Shown piece after piece: positions 8,906 to 15,741 of a DNA stretch of 64,000 nucleotides. The DNA is from Phocaeicola dorei. GTDB lineage: Bacteria; Bacteroidota; Bacteroidia; Bacteroidales; Bacteroidaceae. The position numbers and the translations under genes were made by a program. The notes under the pieces were generated by a model. The model ran no database searches. It was not told where the DNA came from and saw nothing but the letters and a program-made list of their open reading frames with translations. Location of the stretch: the NCBI RefSeq assembly GCF_013009555.1, contig NZ_CP046176.1, forward strand, positions 2,077,501 to 2,141,500, read 5' to 3'. Every line of letters begins with the position of its first letter. Position 1 is the first letter of the stretch.

Positions 8906-9627
8906 TACTGAATTGTGCTATTGTAGATGATGAGCCGCTGGCTTTGGAATTGCTGAGAAGCTATGTGGAAAAAACTTCTTTTCTCCGGTTGGTAGGGAGG
9001 TATTCCAGCGCGGTGCAAGCTATGACAGAAATTCCTCTCCGCGAGGAGGTACATGTCTTGTTCCTTGATATTCAAATGCCCGAGTTGAACGGTTTGGAGT
9101 TTTCACGCATGGTCAGTCCCGAAACAAGGATTATTTTTACTACTGCATTCGGACAGTATGCCTTGGATAGTTATAAAGTCAATGCCTTGGACTATTTGTT
9201 GAAACCTATCAGCTATGTCGATTTTTTGCAATCGGTGAATAAAGCGGTGCAATGGTATGAACTGAAACAGAAGGCAGATAATGGTGTTGATGCTGATGAG
9301 GCGGATGATTGTATATATGTAAAAAGTGATTATAAATTGCTCCGAATTGCTTTAGACCGAATACTATATATAGAAGGGTTGAAGGATTATATTAAAATAC
9401 ATGTGGAGGATGAGCCGAAAGCTATCTTGTCACTTGTCAGTATGAAAGCTATGGAAGAGAAGCTTCCTTCTAGTCGTTTCATTCGCGTACATCGCTCGTT
9501 TATAGTGCAAAAGAGTAAAATCAAGGTGGTTGACCGGGGGCGGATTGTTTTCGGTAAGGAGTATATTCCGATTTCCGATAGTTATAAACAGGAGTTACAG
9601 ATGTACTTAAATAGTCATTCTGTTTGA
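8902..9627 (+). CDS. LytTR-family response regulator
   Basis: 241 residues. The receiver domain (about 3-120) has the acidic pair Asp9-Asp10, phospho-acceptor Asp56 in LFLDIQMPELNG, Thr in FTTAFGQYA, and Lys in LLKPIS. A LytTR DNA-binding domain (about 140-238) follows, with the typical YIEGLKDYIKIH and RFIRVHRSFIV segments. It should be phosphorylated by the overlapping LytS-type kinase. LytTR proteins bind pairs of direct repeats spaced by about two helical turns; a perfect 14-bp repeat with 21-bp period starts right after this gene, which suggests a local target (inference). Confidence 0.95.
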   Translation: MILNCAIVDDEPLALELLRSYVEKTSFLRLVGRYSSAVQAMTEIPLREEVHVLFLDIQMPELNGLEFSRMVSPETRIIFTTAFGQYALDSYKVNALDYLLKPISYVDFLQSVNKAVQWYELKQKADNGVDADEADDCIYVKSDYKLLRIALDRILYIEGLKDYIKIHVEDEPKAILSLVSMKAMEEKLPSSRFIRVHRSFIVQKSKIKVVDRGRIVFGKEYIPISDSYKQELQMYLNSHSV

Positions 9628-9662
9628 AAAAGTTGATATTTGAACGATAAAAGTTGATATTT
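9628..9662 (+). promoter_or_regulatory. Tandem 14-bp direct repeat, candidate LytTR operator
   Basis: AAAAGTTGATATTT occurs at 9628-9641 and again at 9649-9662, identical and 21 bp apart. The first copy begins at the stop codon of the LytTR gene, and both lie upstream of a well-formed promoter at 9676-9706. Repeat identity, spacing of two DNA turns and the neighbouring LytTR gene suggest its binding site. This is inference from known LytTR site architecture. Confidence 0.55.
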
Positions 9663-9675
9663 TGTCGATATCCTT

Positions 9676-9706
9676 TTGCTAAAAAGAAATAATCTTTTTA
9701 TATTTG
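9676..9706 (+). promoter_or_regulatory. Promoter of putative sRNA 1
   Basis: TTG (9676-9678) and TATATTTG (9699-9706) are separated by 20 bp, a near-perfect Bacteroides promoter. It lies downstream of the direct repeat and upstream of a non-coding stretch that ends in a strong terminator. The first gene downstream, tspO, starts only at 9912, beyond that terminator. Confidence 0.65.
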
Positions 9707-9712
9707 CGGCAT

Positions 9713-9822
9713 AGACAAGGGAAGTTGTGAAACTTCTTAATAGAATAGTTTAGTTAAGTCTAGTTTAGTTTTTGTGTTGTAAGTGCTCCCATCGTAAGCG
9801 AACGAATGGGAGCACGTTTTTT
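9713..9822 (+). ncRNA. Putative small RNA 1 (about 110 nt)
   Basis: Between the promoter at 9676-9706 and the intrinsic terminator at 9783-9822 there is an A/T-rich non-coding stretch with TAGTTTAGTT-like repeats. No ORF with a plausible ribosome site fits inside. The unit has the same organisation as the one at 11892-11981: promoter, 50-70 nt of A/U-rich RNA with UUAGUUA motifs, and a terminator whose stem contains CUCCC/GGGAG. It could also be a transcription-attenuating leader of tspO. Start site is estimated from the -7 box, not measured. Confidence 0.55.
9783..9822 (+). terminator. Intrinsic terminator of putative sRNA 1
   Basis: GTGCTCCCAT (9783-9792) pairs perfectly with ATGGGAGCAC (9806-9815), with some extra pairing near the loop, and is followed by GTTTTTT. 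Confidence 0.85.
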
Positions 9823-9911
9823 AGATACCTGTATGGGAGAAGTGTTCTGTTTCTGCAACAAATCCAGAGATTGGTTTGTTAATCATAGTATAAATAGAAA
9901 TAATTCTCCTT

Positions 9912-10376
9912 ATGAAAAAAATAATTCCCATACTGATTGCCATACTCATCTGTTTTGGTGTAGGCTGTACTGCTTCTTATTTTCAGTCGGAGGCCATACT
10001 CAACTGGTATCCTACATTGGACAAACCTTCTCTTACACCACCTGATATGGCTTTTCCCATTGCTTGGAGCCTTATCTATCTGTGCATGGGAATTTCTATC
10101 GGGTTGATTTGGCATATGTGGACAATAAGACGACAAATGATTATCAGATTATTCGGGTTCCAGCTCTTGTTTAATTTTACATGGAGCATTTTCTTCTTTT
10201 ATCTCCGGAGTCCGTTGCTAGGTTTTGCAAACATTTTGGTGCTGGATGTGCTTGTTGTTTATTATATGATAGAAAGTTATCCGGTGAAGAAATCTTCGGC
10301 ATACCTTTTTGTTCCTTATCTTTTGTGGTTGATTCTTGCCACTTATCTTAACGGCTATATATTAATGTGTAATTAG
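9912..10376 (+). CDS. tspO: TspO/MBR family membrane protein
   Basis: 154 residues with five hydrophobic segments. Characteristic TspO features are WYPTLDKPSLTPPDMAFPIAWSLIYLCMGIS (residues about 33-63, the conserved proline- and tryptophan-rich loop 1 region), the NFTWSIFFFYLRSP segment, and LLWLILATYLNGYI at the C-terminus. TspO proteins bind tetrapyrroles and in several bacteria affect oxygen- or porphyrin-dependent regulation (family knowledge). The protein is slightly short but complete. It stands alone on the plus strand after the sRNA 1 terminator. Its neighbours, a hemerythrin-type protein and regulators, fit an oxygen- or heme-linked setting, but this is context only. Confidence 0.92.
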   Translation: MKKIIPILIAILICFGVGCTASYFQSEAILNWYPTLDKPSLTPPDMAFPIAWSLIYLCMGISIGLIWHMWTIRRQMIIRLFGFQLLFNFTWSIFFFYLRSPLLGFANILVLDVLVVYYMIESYPVKKSSAYLFVPYLLWLILATYLNGYILMCN

Positions 10377-10424
10377 AAGACTGTCATTGGCTAGTTGAAC
10401 GGGAATTATGGGGTACAAGAAAAA

Positions 10425-10444
10425 ATACCTATTTATAGTGATTG
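10425..10444 (+). promoter_or_regulatory. Operator-like motif, site 1 (upstream of the hemerythrin operon)
   Basis: ATACCTATTTATAGTGATTG contains the inverted arms CTAT/ATAG. It starts exactly 40 bp before the -7 box at 10465. Related 20-bp sites occur at 11806 (17 of 20 identical) and 11838 (16 of 20 identical), the latter with the same 40-bp spacing to its own -7 box. Confidence 0.6.
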
Positions 10445-10464
10445 ATAACCCTAGTGATTTTCCG

Positions 10465-10472
10465 TAACTTTG
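10465..10472 (+). promoter_or_regulatory. -7 box TAACTTTG of the hemerythrin-LuxR operon
   Basis: A perfect TAnnTTTG element 30 bp before the ATG at 10503. No clear -33 TTG is present at the usual distance; the region instead holds the operator-like site and TAGTGATT. This fits an activator-dependent promoter. Confidence 0.6.
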
Positions 10473-10502
10473 CGGCCATAAAGAGAAACAAAAAACATAA
10501 CT

Positions 10503-11198
10503 ATGTATAAAACAAGTAAATATACTCCGACGGACAAAATGAGTTATCTTATCTGTGATAACTATACATTGCTACAGGTAATGAGCCGTTTTGATCTTTC
10601 GTTGGGGTTTGGAGACAAGACTGTACAGGAGGTGTGCCGTGAAAATGGAGTGGATTGTCGTACTTTTCTTGCGGTGGTGAACTTCATGATTGAAGATAGC
10701 GACCGGATGGAGGACGATGTGAAGGACATTTCTATGCCTTCATTGATGAATTATTTAAAACAGGCACATCATTATTTCCTTGATTTCTGTCTGCCTACTA
10801 TACGTCGTAAACTGATAGAAGCTATAGATTGTTCCACGGAAAGTGAGGTTGCATTTCTCATTTTGAAATTTTTTGATCAGTATGCCGGAGAAGTGCGTAA
10901 ACACATGGATTATGAAGATATGAATGTGTTTACCTACGTAGAGAATCTGATGGCAGGACGAGAAACGGGAGGATTCCGTATCTCACAGTTTGCCCGCAGG
11001 CATGATCAGATAGATGCGACACTGACTGAGCTAAAAAACATCATTATTAAATATTATCCGGCAAAAGGAAATAACCATTTGTTGAACGCCGTATTATTCG
11101 ACATATTCAGTTGTGAACAAGATTTGGCATCCCATTGCCGCGTAGAGGACTACTTGTTTGTGCCTGCTGTACTTAGGCTAGAAAAGGAGGGGAAATGA
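10503..11198 (+). CDS. Hemerythrin-domain di-iron protein, YtfE/RIC-like with degenerate N-terminal motif
   Basis: 231 residues. The helical bundle (about 80-225) retains the full six-ligand set of YtfE/RIC proteins in order: His89 (or His90), His134 and Glu138 (HxxxE), His167, His211 and Glu215 (HxxxE). Spacings are nearly those of E. coli YtfE (84, 129, 133, 160, 204, 208). The N-terminal region (about 14-65) resembles the ScdA-type domain, but the usual CCGG cysteine pair is replaced by SLGFG, so a classical iron-sulfur repair role is doubtful. The gene overlaps the following LuxR-type regulator by ATGA. I infer an oxygen- or NO-sensing di-iron protein that works with the regulator; this is untested. 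Confidence 0.85.
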   Translation: MYKTSKYTPTDKMSYLICDNYTLLQVMSRFDLSLGFGDKTVQEVCRENGVDCRTFLAVVNFMIEDSDRMEDDVKDISMPSLMNYLKQAHHYFLDFCLPTIRRKLIEAIDCSTESEVAFLILKFFDQYAGEVRKHMDYEDMNVFTYVENLMAGRETGGFRISQFARRHDQIDATLTELKNIIIKYYPAKGNNHLLNAVLFDIFSCEQDLASHCRVEDYLFVPAVLRLEKEGK

Positions 11199-11806
11199 AA
11201 CGGACAGAACCTGTGCACGTTGCGGTGGCCGAAACGTCAGTCATTGTGCGTAGCGGACTTGTGGCTGTGCTGAAGCGCATGCCTGATCTTACAATACAGC
11301 CGGTGGAAATAACTTCTCTTGAAGGACTGCAGAATTGTATGCAGGGACATCAGCCGGATATTCTAATTATAAATCCTACTTTCGGAGGATGGTTTAACGT
11401 GGACGAGTTTAAATCGAACTATCCACAGGCATCTACCAAGTGCGTTTCTTTGCTGTGTTCAGTCACAGATACAAATTTGTTGAAGGGTTACGATGAGAGT
11501 ATAGCGCTGTATGATGACATCGAAGTTTTAAATAAAAAGTTAGTAGATCTGATGAATCTTGGTGTGGATGAGACGGATGGCGAACAGGAAACGTTGAGCC
11601 AGCGTGAGAAAGAAATTATTTGTTGCGTGGTACGTGGAATGACAAATAAGGAAACGGCGGAAAAACTGTTCCTCTCCATTCATACGGTGATAACTCACCG
11701 CCGGAATATTGCGCGCAAGCTACAGATACATTCACCTGCCGGATTGACTATTTACGCTATCGTAAATAAACTGGTTGAACTAAGCGAGGTGAAGATGAAC
11801 TTATAA
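11195..11806 (+). CDS. LuxR-type transcriptional regulator with a degenerate receiver domain
   Basis: 203 residues. The C-terminal part (about 135-195) is a GerE/LuxR helix-turn-helix (LSQREKEIICCVVRGMTNKE, then HTVITHRRNIARKL). The N-terminal part (about 6-118) has the fold pattern of a receiver but lacks key residues: the acidic pair is replaced by AET, and the phospho-acceptor position is Asn60 in ILIINPTFGG. Phosphorylation control is therefore unlikely. The start codon overlaps the stop of the hemerythrin gene (ATGA), implying tight coupling and probably a physical or functional partnership. Related operator-like motifs lie upstream of the operon and just behind this gene, so autoregulation plus control of the downstream sRNA is a reasonable inference. 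Confidence 0.87.
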   Translation: MKRTEPVHVAVAETSVIVRSGLVAVLKRMPDLTIQPVEITSLEGLQNCMQGHQPDILIINPTFGGWFNVDEFKSNYPQASTKCVSLLCSVTDTNLLKGYDESIALYDDIEVLNKKLVDLMNLGVDETDGEQETLSQREKEIICCVVRGMTNKETAEKLFLSIHTVITHRRNIARKLQIHSPAGLTIYAIVNKLVELSEVKMNL

Positions 11807-11857
11807 TACCTATAAATAGTGAGTGGAATAAGATAGAATACCTAAATGAAGTGATTG
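11806..11857 (+). promoter_or_regulatory. Operator-like motif, sites 2 and 3 (upstream of putative sRNA 2)
   Basis: ATACCTATAAATAGTGAGTG (11806-11825) and ATACCTAAATGAAGTGATTG (11838-11857) are 32 bp apart, three helical turns. Site 3 starts 40 bp before the -7 box at 11878, the same distance as site 1 has to the hemerythrin operon promoter. Site 2 overlaps the stop codon of the LuxR gene. Confidence 0.6.
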
Positions 11858-11877
11858 TGGATGTGGCCTCTAACCTC

Positions 11878-11885
11878 TATCTTTG
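11878..11885 (+). promoter_or_regulatory. -7 box TATCTTTG of putative sRNA 2
   Basis: A perfect TAnnTTTG box without an obvious -33 TTG at the right distance, preceded by the operator-like sites. The following 100 bp contain no gene and end in an intrinsic terminator. Confidence 0.6.
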
Positions 11886-11891
11886 CACTAT

Positions 11892-11981
11892 AAGTTAGTC
11901 ATATAGAAATTACGTAAACCACAAAGTTAGTTATTAGTTAAAAGCACTCCCTGCGAAGTGATTCGCGGGGAGTGCTTTTTT
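11892..11981 (+). ncRNA. Putative small RNA 2 (about 90 nt)
   Basis: The stretch from the estimated start site to the terminator at 11941-11981 has no plausible ORF, contains TTAGTTATTAGTTA repeats, and ends with a long GC-rich hairpin and T-tract. It resembles putative sRNA 1 in size, order of elements and terminator stem (CTCCC...GGGAG), so the two may be paralogues. Families of paralogous sRNAs about 100 nt long are known in Bacteroides; membership here is not shown. Its own promoter and terminator, and a separate lutA promoter at 12076, argue against it being the lut leader. Confidence 0.55.
11941..11981 (+). terminator. Intrinsic terminator of putative sRNA 2
   Basis: AAAGCACTCCC, then GCGAA, pair with TTCGC and GGGAGTGCTTT around a GTGA loop, followed by a run of T. 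The stem is about 16 bp with one mismatch. Confidence 0.88.
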
Positions 11982-12052
11982 ATTAGTAAGGCTTTTACCC
12001 ACAATATTATGTTTTTTTACCTATTCCGCTTCATTATTCGTTAGAAATCTCG

Positions 12053-12083
12053 TTGTTTTCTTAACAAATATCCTCTAACTTTG
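12053..12083 (+). promoter_or_regulatory. Promoter of lutABC
   Basis: TTG at 12053-12055 and TAACTTTG at 12076-12083 are 20 bp apart, a full match to the Bacteroides consensus, leaving a leader of roughly 20-25 nt before the ATG at 12112. Confidence 0.65.
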
Positions 12084-12111
12084 TTATTTAGTATAGGACA
12101 CATATTAACTA

Positions 12112-12858
12112 ATGACAATGAAAGTAGGTTTATTTATTCCTTGTTATATCAATGCGGTATATCCGCAGGTGGGGATAGCCTCGTACAAGCTGCTGAAAAG
12201 TCTGGGAGTGGACGTGGATTATCCTCTCAACCAGACTTGTTGCGGTCAACCGATGGCGAATGCAGGTTTCGAGAATAAAGCGGTAGATTTAGCCCGCCAT
12301 TTTGACGAACAGTTTAAGAATTACGATTATATAGTAGGTCCTTCGGCCAGTTGCGTCGTTTTTGTGCGTGATAACTACAGTCGTTTGTTGAAAGAAGACA
12401 AACATCGGTGCGCCAGCGAAGGTAAGATATATGATATCTGTGAGTTTATTCATGATATCGTCAGACCTTCTTCGTTGAAAGCCAAGTTTCCACATAAAGT
12501 GAGTCTGCAAAACAGTTGTCATGGAGTGAGATTGATGAAACTTTCTTCTGCCAGCGAACTTAATATTCCTTATTTCAGCAAACTGCGTGATTTGCTCTCT
12601 TTGGTAGAAGGAGTGGAAGTTGTGGAACCGGAACGTAAAGACGAATGTTGCGGTTTCGGCGGTATGTTTGCCGTAGAGGAAGATGCGGTTTCCGTGCAGA
12701 TGGGGCATGACAAGGTGATGCGTCATATCGCTACCGGTGCTGAATACATTGTGGGGGCCGACAGTTCGTGCCTGATGCATCAGAATGGCATCATTGCCCG
12801 TGACAAACTTCCTATCAAGACATTGCACATTGTTGAAATCTTAGCGGCAGGATTATGA
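12112..12858 (+). CDS. lutA: L-lactate utilization protein LutA, (Fe-S)-binding
   Basis: 248 residues with two cysteine-rich CCG domains: Cys-Cys in QTCCGQPMANAG (about residues 42-50) and ECCGFGGMFAV (about 180-190), preceded by FIPCYIN and SLQNSCHG, the usual partner cysteines. LutA works with LutB and LutC as a membrane-associated iron-sulfur complex that oxidises L-lactate to pyruvate (family knowledge). Start at 12112 was chosen because the alternative upstream reading frame is different and this ATG lies a short distance after the promoter. It overlaps lutB by ATGA. Confidence 0.93.
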   Translation: MTMKVGLFIPCYINAVYPQVGIASYKLLKSLGVDVDYPLNQTCCGQPMANAGFENKAVDLARHFDEQFKNYDYIVGPSASCVVFVRDNYSRLLKEDKHRCASEGKIYDICEFIHDIVRPSSLKAKFPHKVSLQNSCHGVRLMKLSSASELNIPYFSKLRDLLSLVEGVEVVEPERKDECCGFGGMFAVEEDAVSVQMGHDKVMRHIATGAEYIVGADSSCLMHQNGIIARDKLPIKTLHIVEILAAGL

Positions 12859-14222
12859 GTACGAAACATTCAAAAGCGGCTGCGGAGTTTCTGAAAAACA
12901 AGAAACAGGCCGCATGGCATGACGAAACACTTTGGCTGGTTAGGGCAAAGCGTGACAGACTGAGTAAAGAAGTTCCCGAATGGGAGGAATTGCGTAATAT
13001 GGCATGTGCTACTAAACTATATAGTAACAGCCATTTGGATGAATTATTGGTGGAGTTTGAAAACAATGCGCGTGCTAATGGAGCCCATGTCTATTGGGCA
13101 AAGGACGCGGATGAGTATTGTAATATTGTCTACAATATTCTGAACCAGCACGGAGTGAAGCATTTTATAAAAAGCAAATCCATGTTGGCCGAGGAATGCG
13201 AACTCAACCCTTTTTTGGAAAACAAAGGAATTGAAGTGGTAGAAAGTGACTTGGGAGAGCGTATCTTGCAATTGATGCATCTGAAGCCAAGCCATATTGT
13301 ATTACCCGCTATTCATATCAAACGTGAACAGGTAGGTGAGCTTTTCGAGCGAGAGATGGGTACGGAGAAAGGAAATTTTGACCCTACTTACCTTACACAT
13401 GCAGCCCGGAAGAATCTCCGTCAGAAATTTATTCATGCTGAGGCGGCTATGACAGGTGCTAACTTTGCTGTAGCTTCTACTGGTGAGATTGTGGTATGTA
13501 CCAATGAAGGAAATGCGGATATGGGTACTTCCCAGCCTAAATTACAGATTGCAGCTTTTGGTATGGAAAAAATTGTGCCGGACCGTGAATCTTTAGGAGT
13601 GTTCACCCGCTTGTTGGCCCGTTCGGCTACAGGACAACCCATTACTACATATACTTCTCATTACCGAAAGCCTAGAGAGGGTGGGGAGCTTCACATTATT
13701 ATTGTAGATAACGGACGTAGTAAGATATTGGCCGACCAAAAGCATATCAAAACTTTGAATTGTATCCGTTGTGGAGCCTGTATGAATACATGTCCTGTAT
13801 ATAGACGTAGTGGGGGGTACTCTTATACTTATTTTATTCCCGGCCCTATCGGGATTAACCTGGGAATGTTGAAGGCGCCGTTGCATTATTATGACAATGT
13901 GTCGGCTTGTTCTTTGTGTTATTCCTGTTCGTTTGTGTGTCCGGCTAAGGTGGATTTGGCGGAGCAGATCTATCTGTGGCGTCAGGATTTGGATAAATTG
14001 GGTAAGGCAGACCGGATGAAAAGGGTAATGTCCGGTGGTATGGAATTCATGATGAATCGCCCTTTGATATTCAATATGGCATTAAAATGGGCGCCATTGG
14101 TAAACGGAATGCCACGTTTTCTTATCTATAACGGATTGAATGACTGGGGAAAAGGGCGTGAGATGCCGAAATTTGCTAAGGAGAGTTTCAATGAAATGTG
14201 GAAGAAAGGTAAAGTGAAGTAA
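12855..14222 (+). CDS. lutB: Lactate utilization protein LutB
   Basis: 455 residues. An N-terminal LUD (DUF162) domain (about 60-290) is followed by two 4Fe-4S cysteine clusters, CIRCGACMNTCPVY (about 305-318) and CSLCYSCSFVCPAKVDL (about 350-366), then a helical C-terminal region. This is the electron-carrying subunit of the LutABC lactate oxidation complex. ATGA overlap with lutA, and lutC starts 3 bp after its stop, so the three genes are one translationally coupled operon. Complete and ordinary in length. Confidence 0.94.
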   Translation: MSTKHSKAAAEFLKNKKQAAWHDETLWLVRAKRDRLSKEVPEWEELRNMACATKLYSNSHLDELLVEFENNARANGAHVYWAKDADEYCNIVYNILNQHGVKHFIKSKSMLAEECELNPFLENKGIEVVESDLGERILQLMHLKPSHIVLPAIHIKREQVGELFEREMGTEKGNFDPTYLTHAARKNLRQKFIHAEAAMTGANFAVASTGEIVVCTNEGNADMGTSQPKLQIAAFGMEKIVPDRESLGVFTRLLARSATGQPITTYTSHYRKPREGGELHIIIVDNGRSKILADQKHIKTLNCIRCGACMNTCPVYRRSGGYSYTYFIPGPIGINLGMLKAPLHYYDNVSACSLCYSCSFVCPAKVDLAEQIYLWRQDLDKLGKADRMKRVMSGGMEFMMNRPLIFNMALKWAPLVNGMPRFLIYNGLNDWGKGREMPKFAKESFNEMWKKGKVK

Positions 14223-14224
14223 TT

Positions 14225-14812
14225 ATGAGCAGCAGAGAAGATATATTGCAGAGCATCCGGCGTGCTACACATGTAAAATATGAGAAACCGGATTTAAAGC
14301 CATTGGAAGATATGGCATTAACTTATCCCAGTAAGGTGGAACAGTTTTATCTCATCATGAAGCAGGTAGGAGGGGAAGCCATTCTTTTGGAGAAAGAGGA
14401 GGACGTGAATGATTTCATTAAAAAGGCTTATCCTGGAGCCAAACGCATCGCTTCTAATCTGAAGACTATTACATGTGCGACATTTAATCCCGATGATGTG
14501 GAAGACCCTGCAGAACTGAATGGGACGGATTTGGCCGTTATAGATGGAAAGATTGGGGTTGCGGAGAATGGTGCGGTATGGATAGAACAGGATGTAAAGC
14601 AGCGTGCCATTTATTTTATTGCCGAAAAATTGGTTATTCTTCTAAACAAGAATAAGATTGTGAACAATATGCATGAAGCATATAAACTGATTGATACAGG
14701 CGAATATGGCTTCGGAACCTTTATTTCCGGTCCGTCAAAGACGGCTGATATTGAGCAGGCTTTGGTAATGGGTGCTCATGGGGCACGTGATGTGATGGTG
14801 GTGCTGATATAA
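14225..14812 (+). CDS. lutC: Lactate utilization protein LutC
   Basis: 195 residues comprising a single LUD domain, with the typical LAVIDGKIGVAENGAVWIEQ segment and the C-terminal FGTFISGPSKTADIEQALVMGAHGARDV motif region. It is the third member of the LutABC complex. It begins 3 bp after lutB and ends shortly before a bidirectional terminator shared with the convergent beta-barrel gene. Confidence 0.94.
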   Translation: MSSREDILQSIRRATHVKYEKPDLKPLEDMALTYPSKVEQFYLIMKQVGGEAILLEKEEDVNDFIKKAYPGAKRIASNLKTITCATFNPDDVEDPAELNGTDLAVIDGKIGVAENGAVWIEQDVKQRAIYFIAEKLVILLNKNKIVNNMHEAYKLIDTGEYGFGTFISGPSKTADIEQALVMGAHGARDVMVVLI

Positions 14813-14833
14813 GTGTATTGTTTCTTATATATA

Positions 14834-14874
14834 AAAAGGAGATGAGGCGAAAATTATAGGGCTCATCTCCTTTT
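14834..14874. terminator. Bidirectional terminator between lutC and the barrel gene
   Basis: AAAAGGAGATGAG (14834-14846) pairs perfectly with CTCATCTCCTTTT (14862-14874). A/T-rich tails on both sides serve transcripts from either direction. Confidence 0.88.
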
Positions 14875-14890
14875 ATTTTATAGAATATTA

Positions 14891-15640
14891 TTAGAATATT
14901 TTGCCACACAAACGGAACTTAAGTACCGGATAGACAGTAAGTTTGTCTATGATATCAGTGAAATCATTATCAGCTTCTGCTGTTAAATCAGACAAATCTC
15001 CGTTATTGGTATATACTTTGGGAGTGTTATGGAATTGCACACCCATTTCGAACATGAAGCCAATTCGTTTCTTAGGAATCGCTCTTCCGAAACCTAGTCC
15101 AAGATAAGGACGGAATGAAGAAACCTTCAAACCACCAGATATATTTCCGTTCTGATCTACAGGTATACGATAGTTTCCGATTTCAATACCTACTTCTTGT
15201 CCTTCTTTAATCAGTTCTGCCAACTCATCGCTGTGCCCTTTAATCTTGATGAGTTTTCCTCCTCCGAAATAAGCACCACCGCATACAAAAAAACTGGATG
15301 ATTTGAAAGGATATACATTCAGCAATATTTCACCGGCAGTACGTCCCATTCCTCCTTCTACATCTATGCTGGTAGGTATATTTCCTTCATAAGAACCTTC
15401 AATATCTACATCCACATCTGTAGAATAAGTAAAGTTCGGCATAAAAGAAACTCCTGCACGTACAGCCAAGTAACTTCCTATAGGACTGGCTACATCAATA
15501 CCTATACCTGTGGTACTTGCACTGACGCCTACAGCTAATGAATTAAAAATACCAGGACTTTCAGAAGAGTCTTGAGCAGCCATCTGATGGTTGCCTACAC
15601 ACATAATGTAAGTTAGGCAGAGTAATAGTAGTCTTTTCAT
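14891..15640 (-). CDS. Predicted outer membrane beta-barrel protein, function unknown
   Basis: 249 residues with a signal peptide (about 1-22, MKRLLLLCLTYIMCVGNHQMAAQ). The mature part alternates hydrophobic and polar residues with many Gly and aromatic positions (AVGVSASTTGIGIDVASPIG, YLGLGFGRAIPKKRIGFMFEMG) and ends in Phe, the usual C-terminal signature of outer membrane barrels. I do not recognise a named family beyond a general outer membrane barrel. It stands alone, convergent with lutABC and 101 bp downstream of pflA on the same strand. Function not assignable from sequence. Confidence 0.75.
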   Translation of the reverse strand: MKRLLLLCLTYIMCVGNHQMAAQDSSESPGIFNSLAVGVSASTTGIGIDVASPIGSYLAVRAGVSFMPNFTYSTDVDVDIEGSYEGNIPTSIDVEGGMGRTAGEILLNVYPFKSSSFFVCGGAYFGGGKLIKIKGHSDELAELIKEGQEVGIEIGNYRIPVDQNGNISGGLKVSSFRPYLGLGFGRAIPKKRIGFMFEMGVQFHNTPKVYTNNGDLSDLTAEADNDFTDIIDKLTVYPVLKFRLCGKIF

Positions 15641-15741
15641 ATTTATAATAATTTATGTTTTAGATGCGAAATTAGATAATTTTATTGAAATGATGAAATA
15701 TTTCCATTGATTTATAGCAACATCTTGTCTTCAGTATATTT

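Larger units (their letters stand above)
11807..12111 (+). other. 305-bp intergenic region between the LuxR gene and lutA
   Basis: It holds operator-like sites 2 and 3, putative sRNA 2 with its terminator, and the lut promoter. No additional gene is visible. A TTACCTATT at 12017-12025 weakly echoes the operator motif but lacks its right half. Confidence 0.7.

Noticed and set aside
9806..10045. 79-codon plus-strand ORF overlapping the sRNA 1 terminator and tspO
   Set aside because: Starts inside the terminator stem and overlaps tspO in another frame.
10503..11198. Calling the hemerythrin protein an iron-sulfur repair protein (RIC/ScdA)
   Set aside because: The iron ligands fit, but the N-terminal CCGG motif thought important for that role is absent.
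12017..12041. Possible fourth operator site before lutABC
   Set aside because: Only ACCTATT matches; the right half AGTGATTG is missing and the distance to the -7 box differs by about 19 bp.
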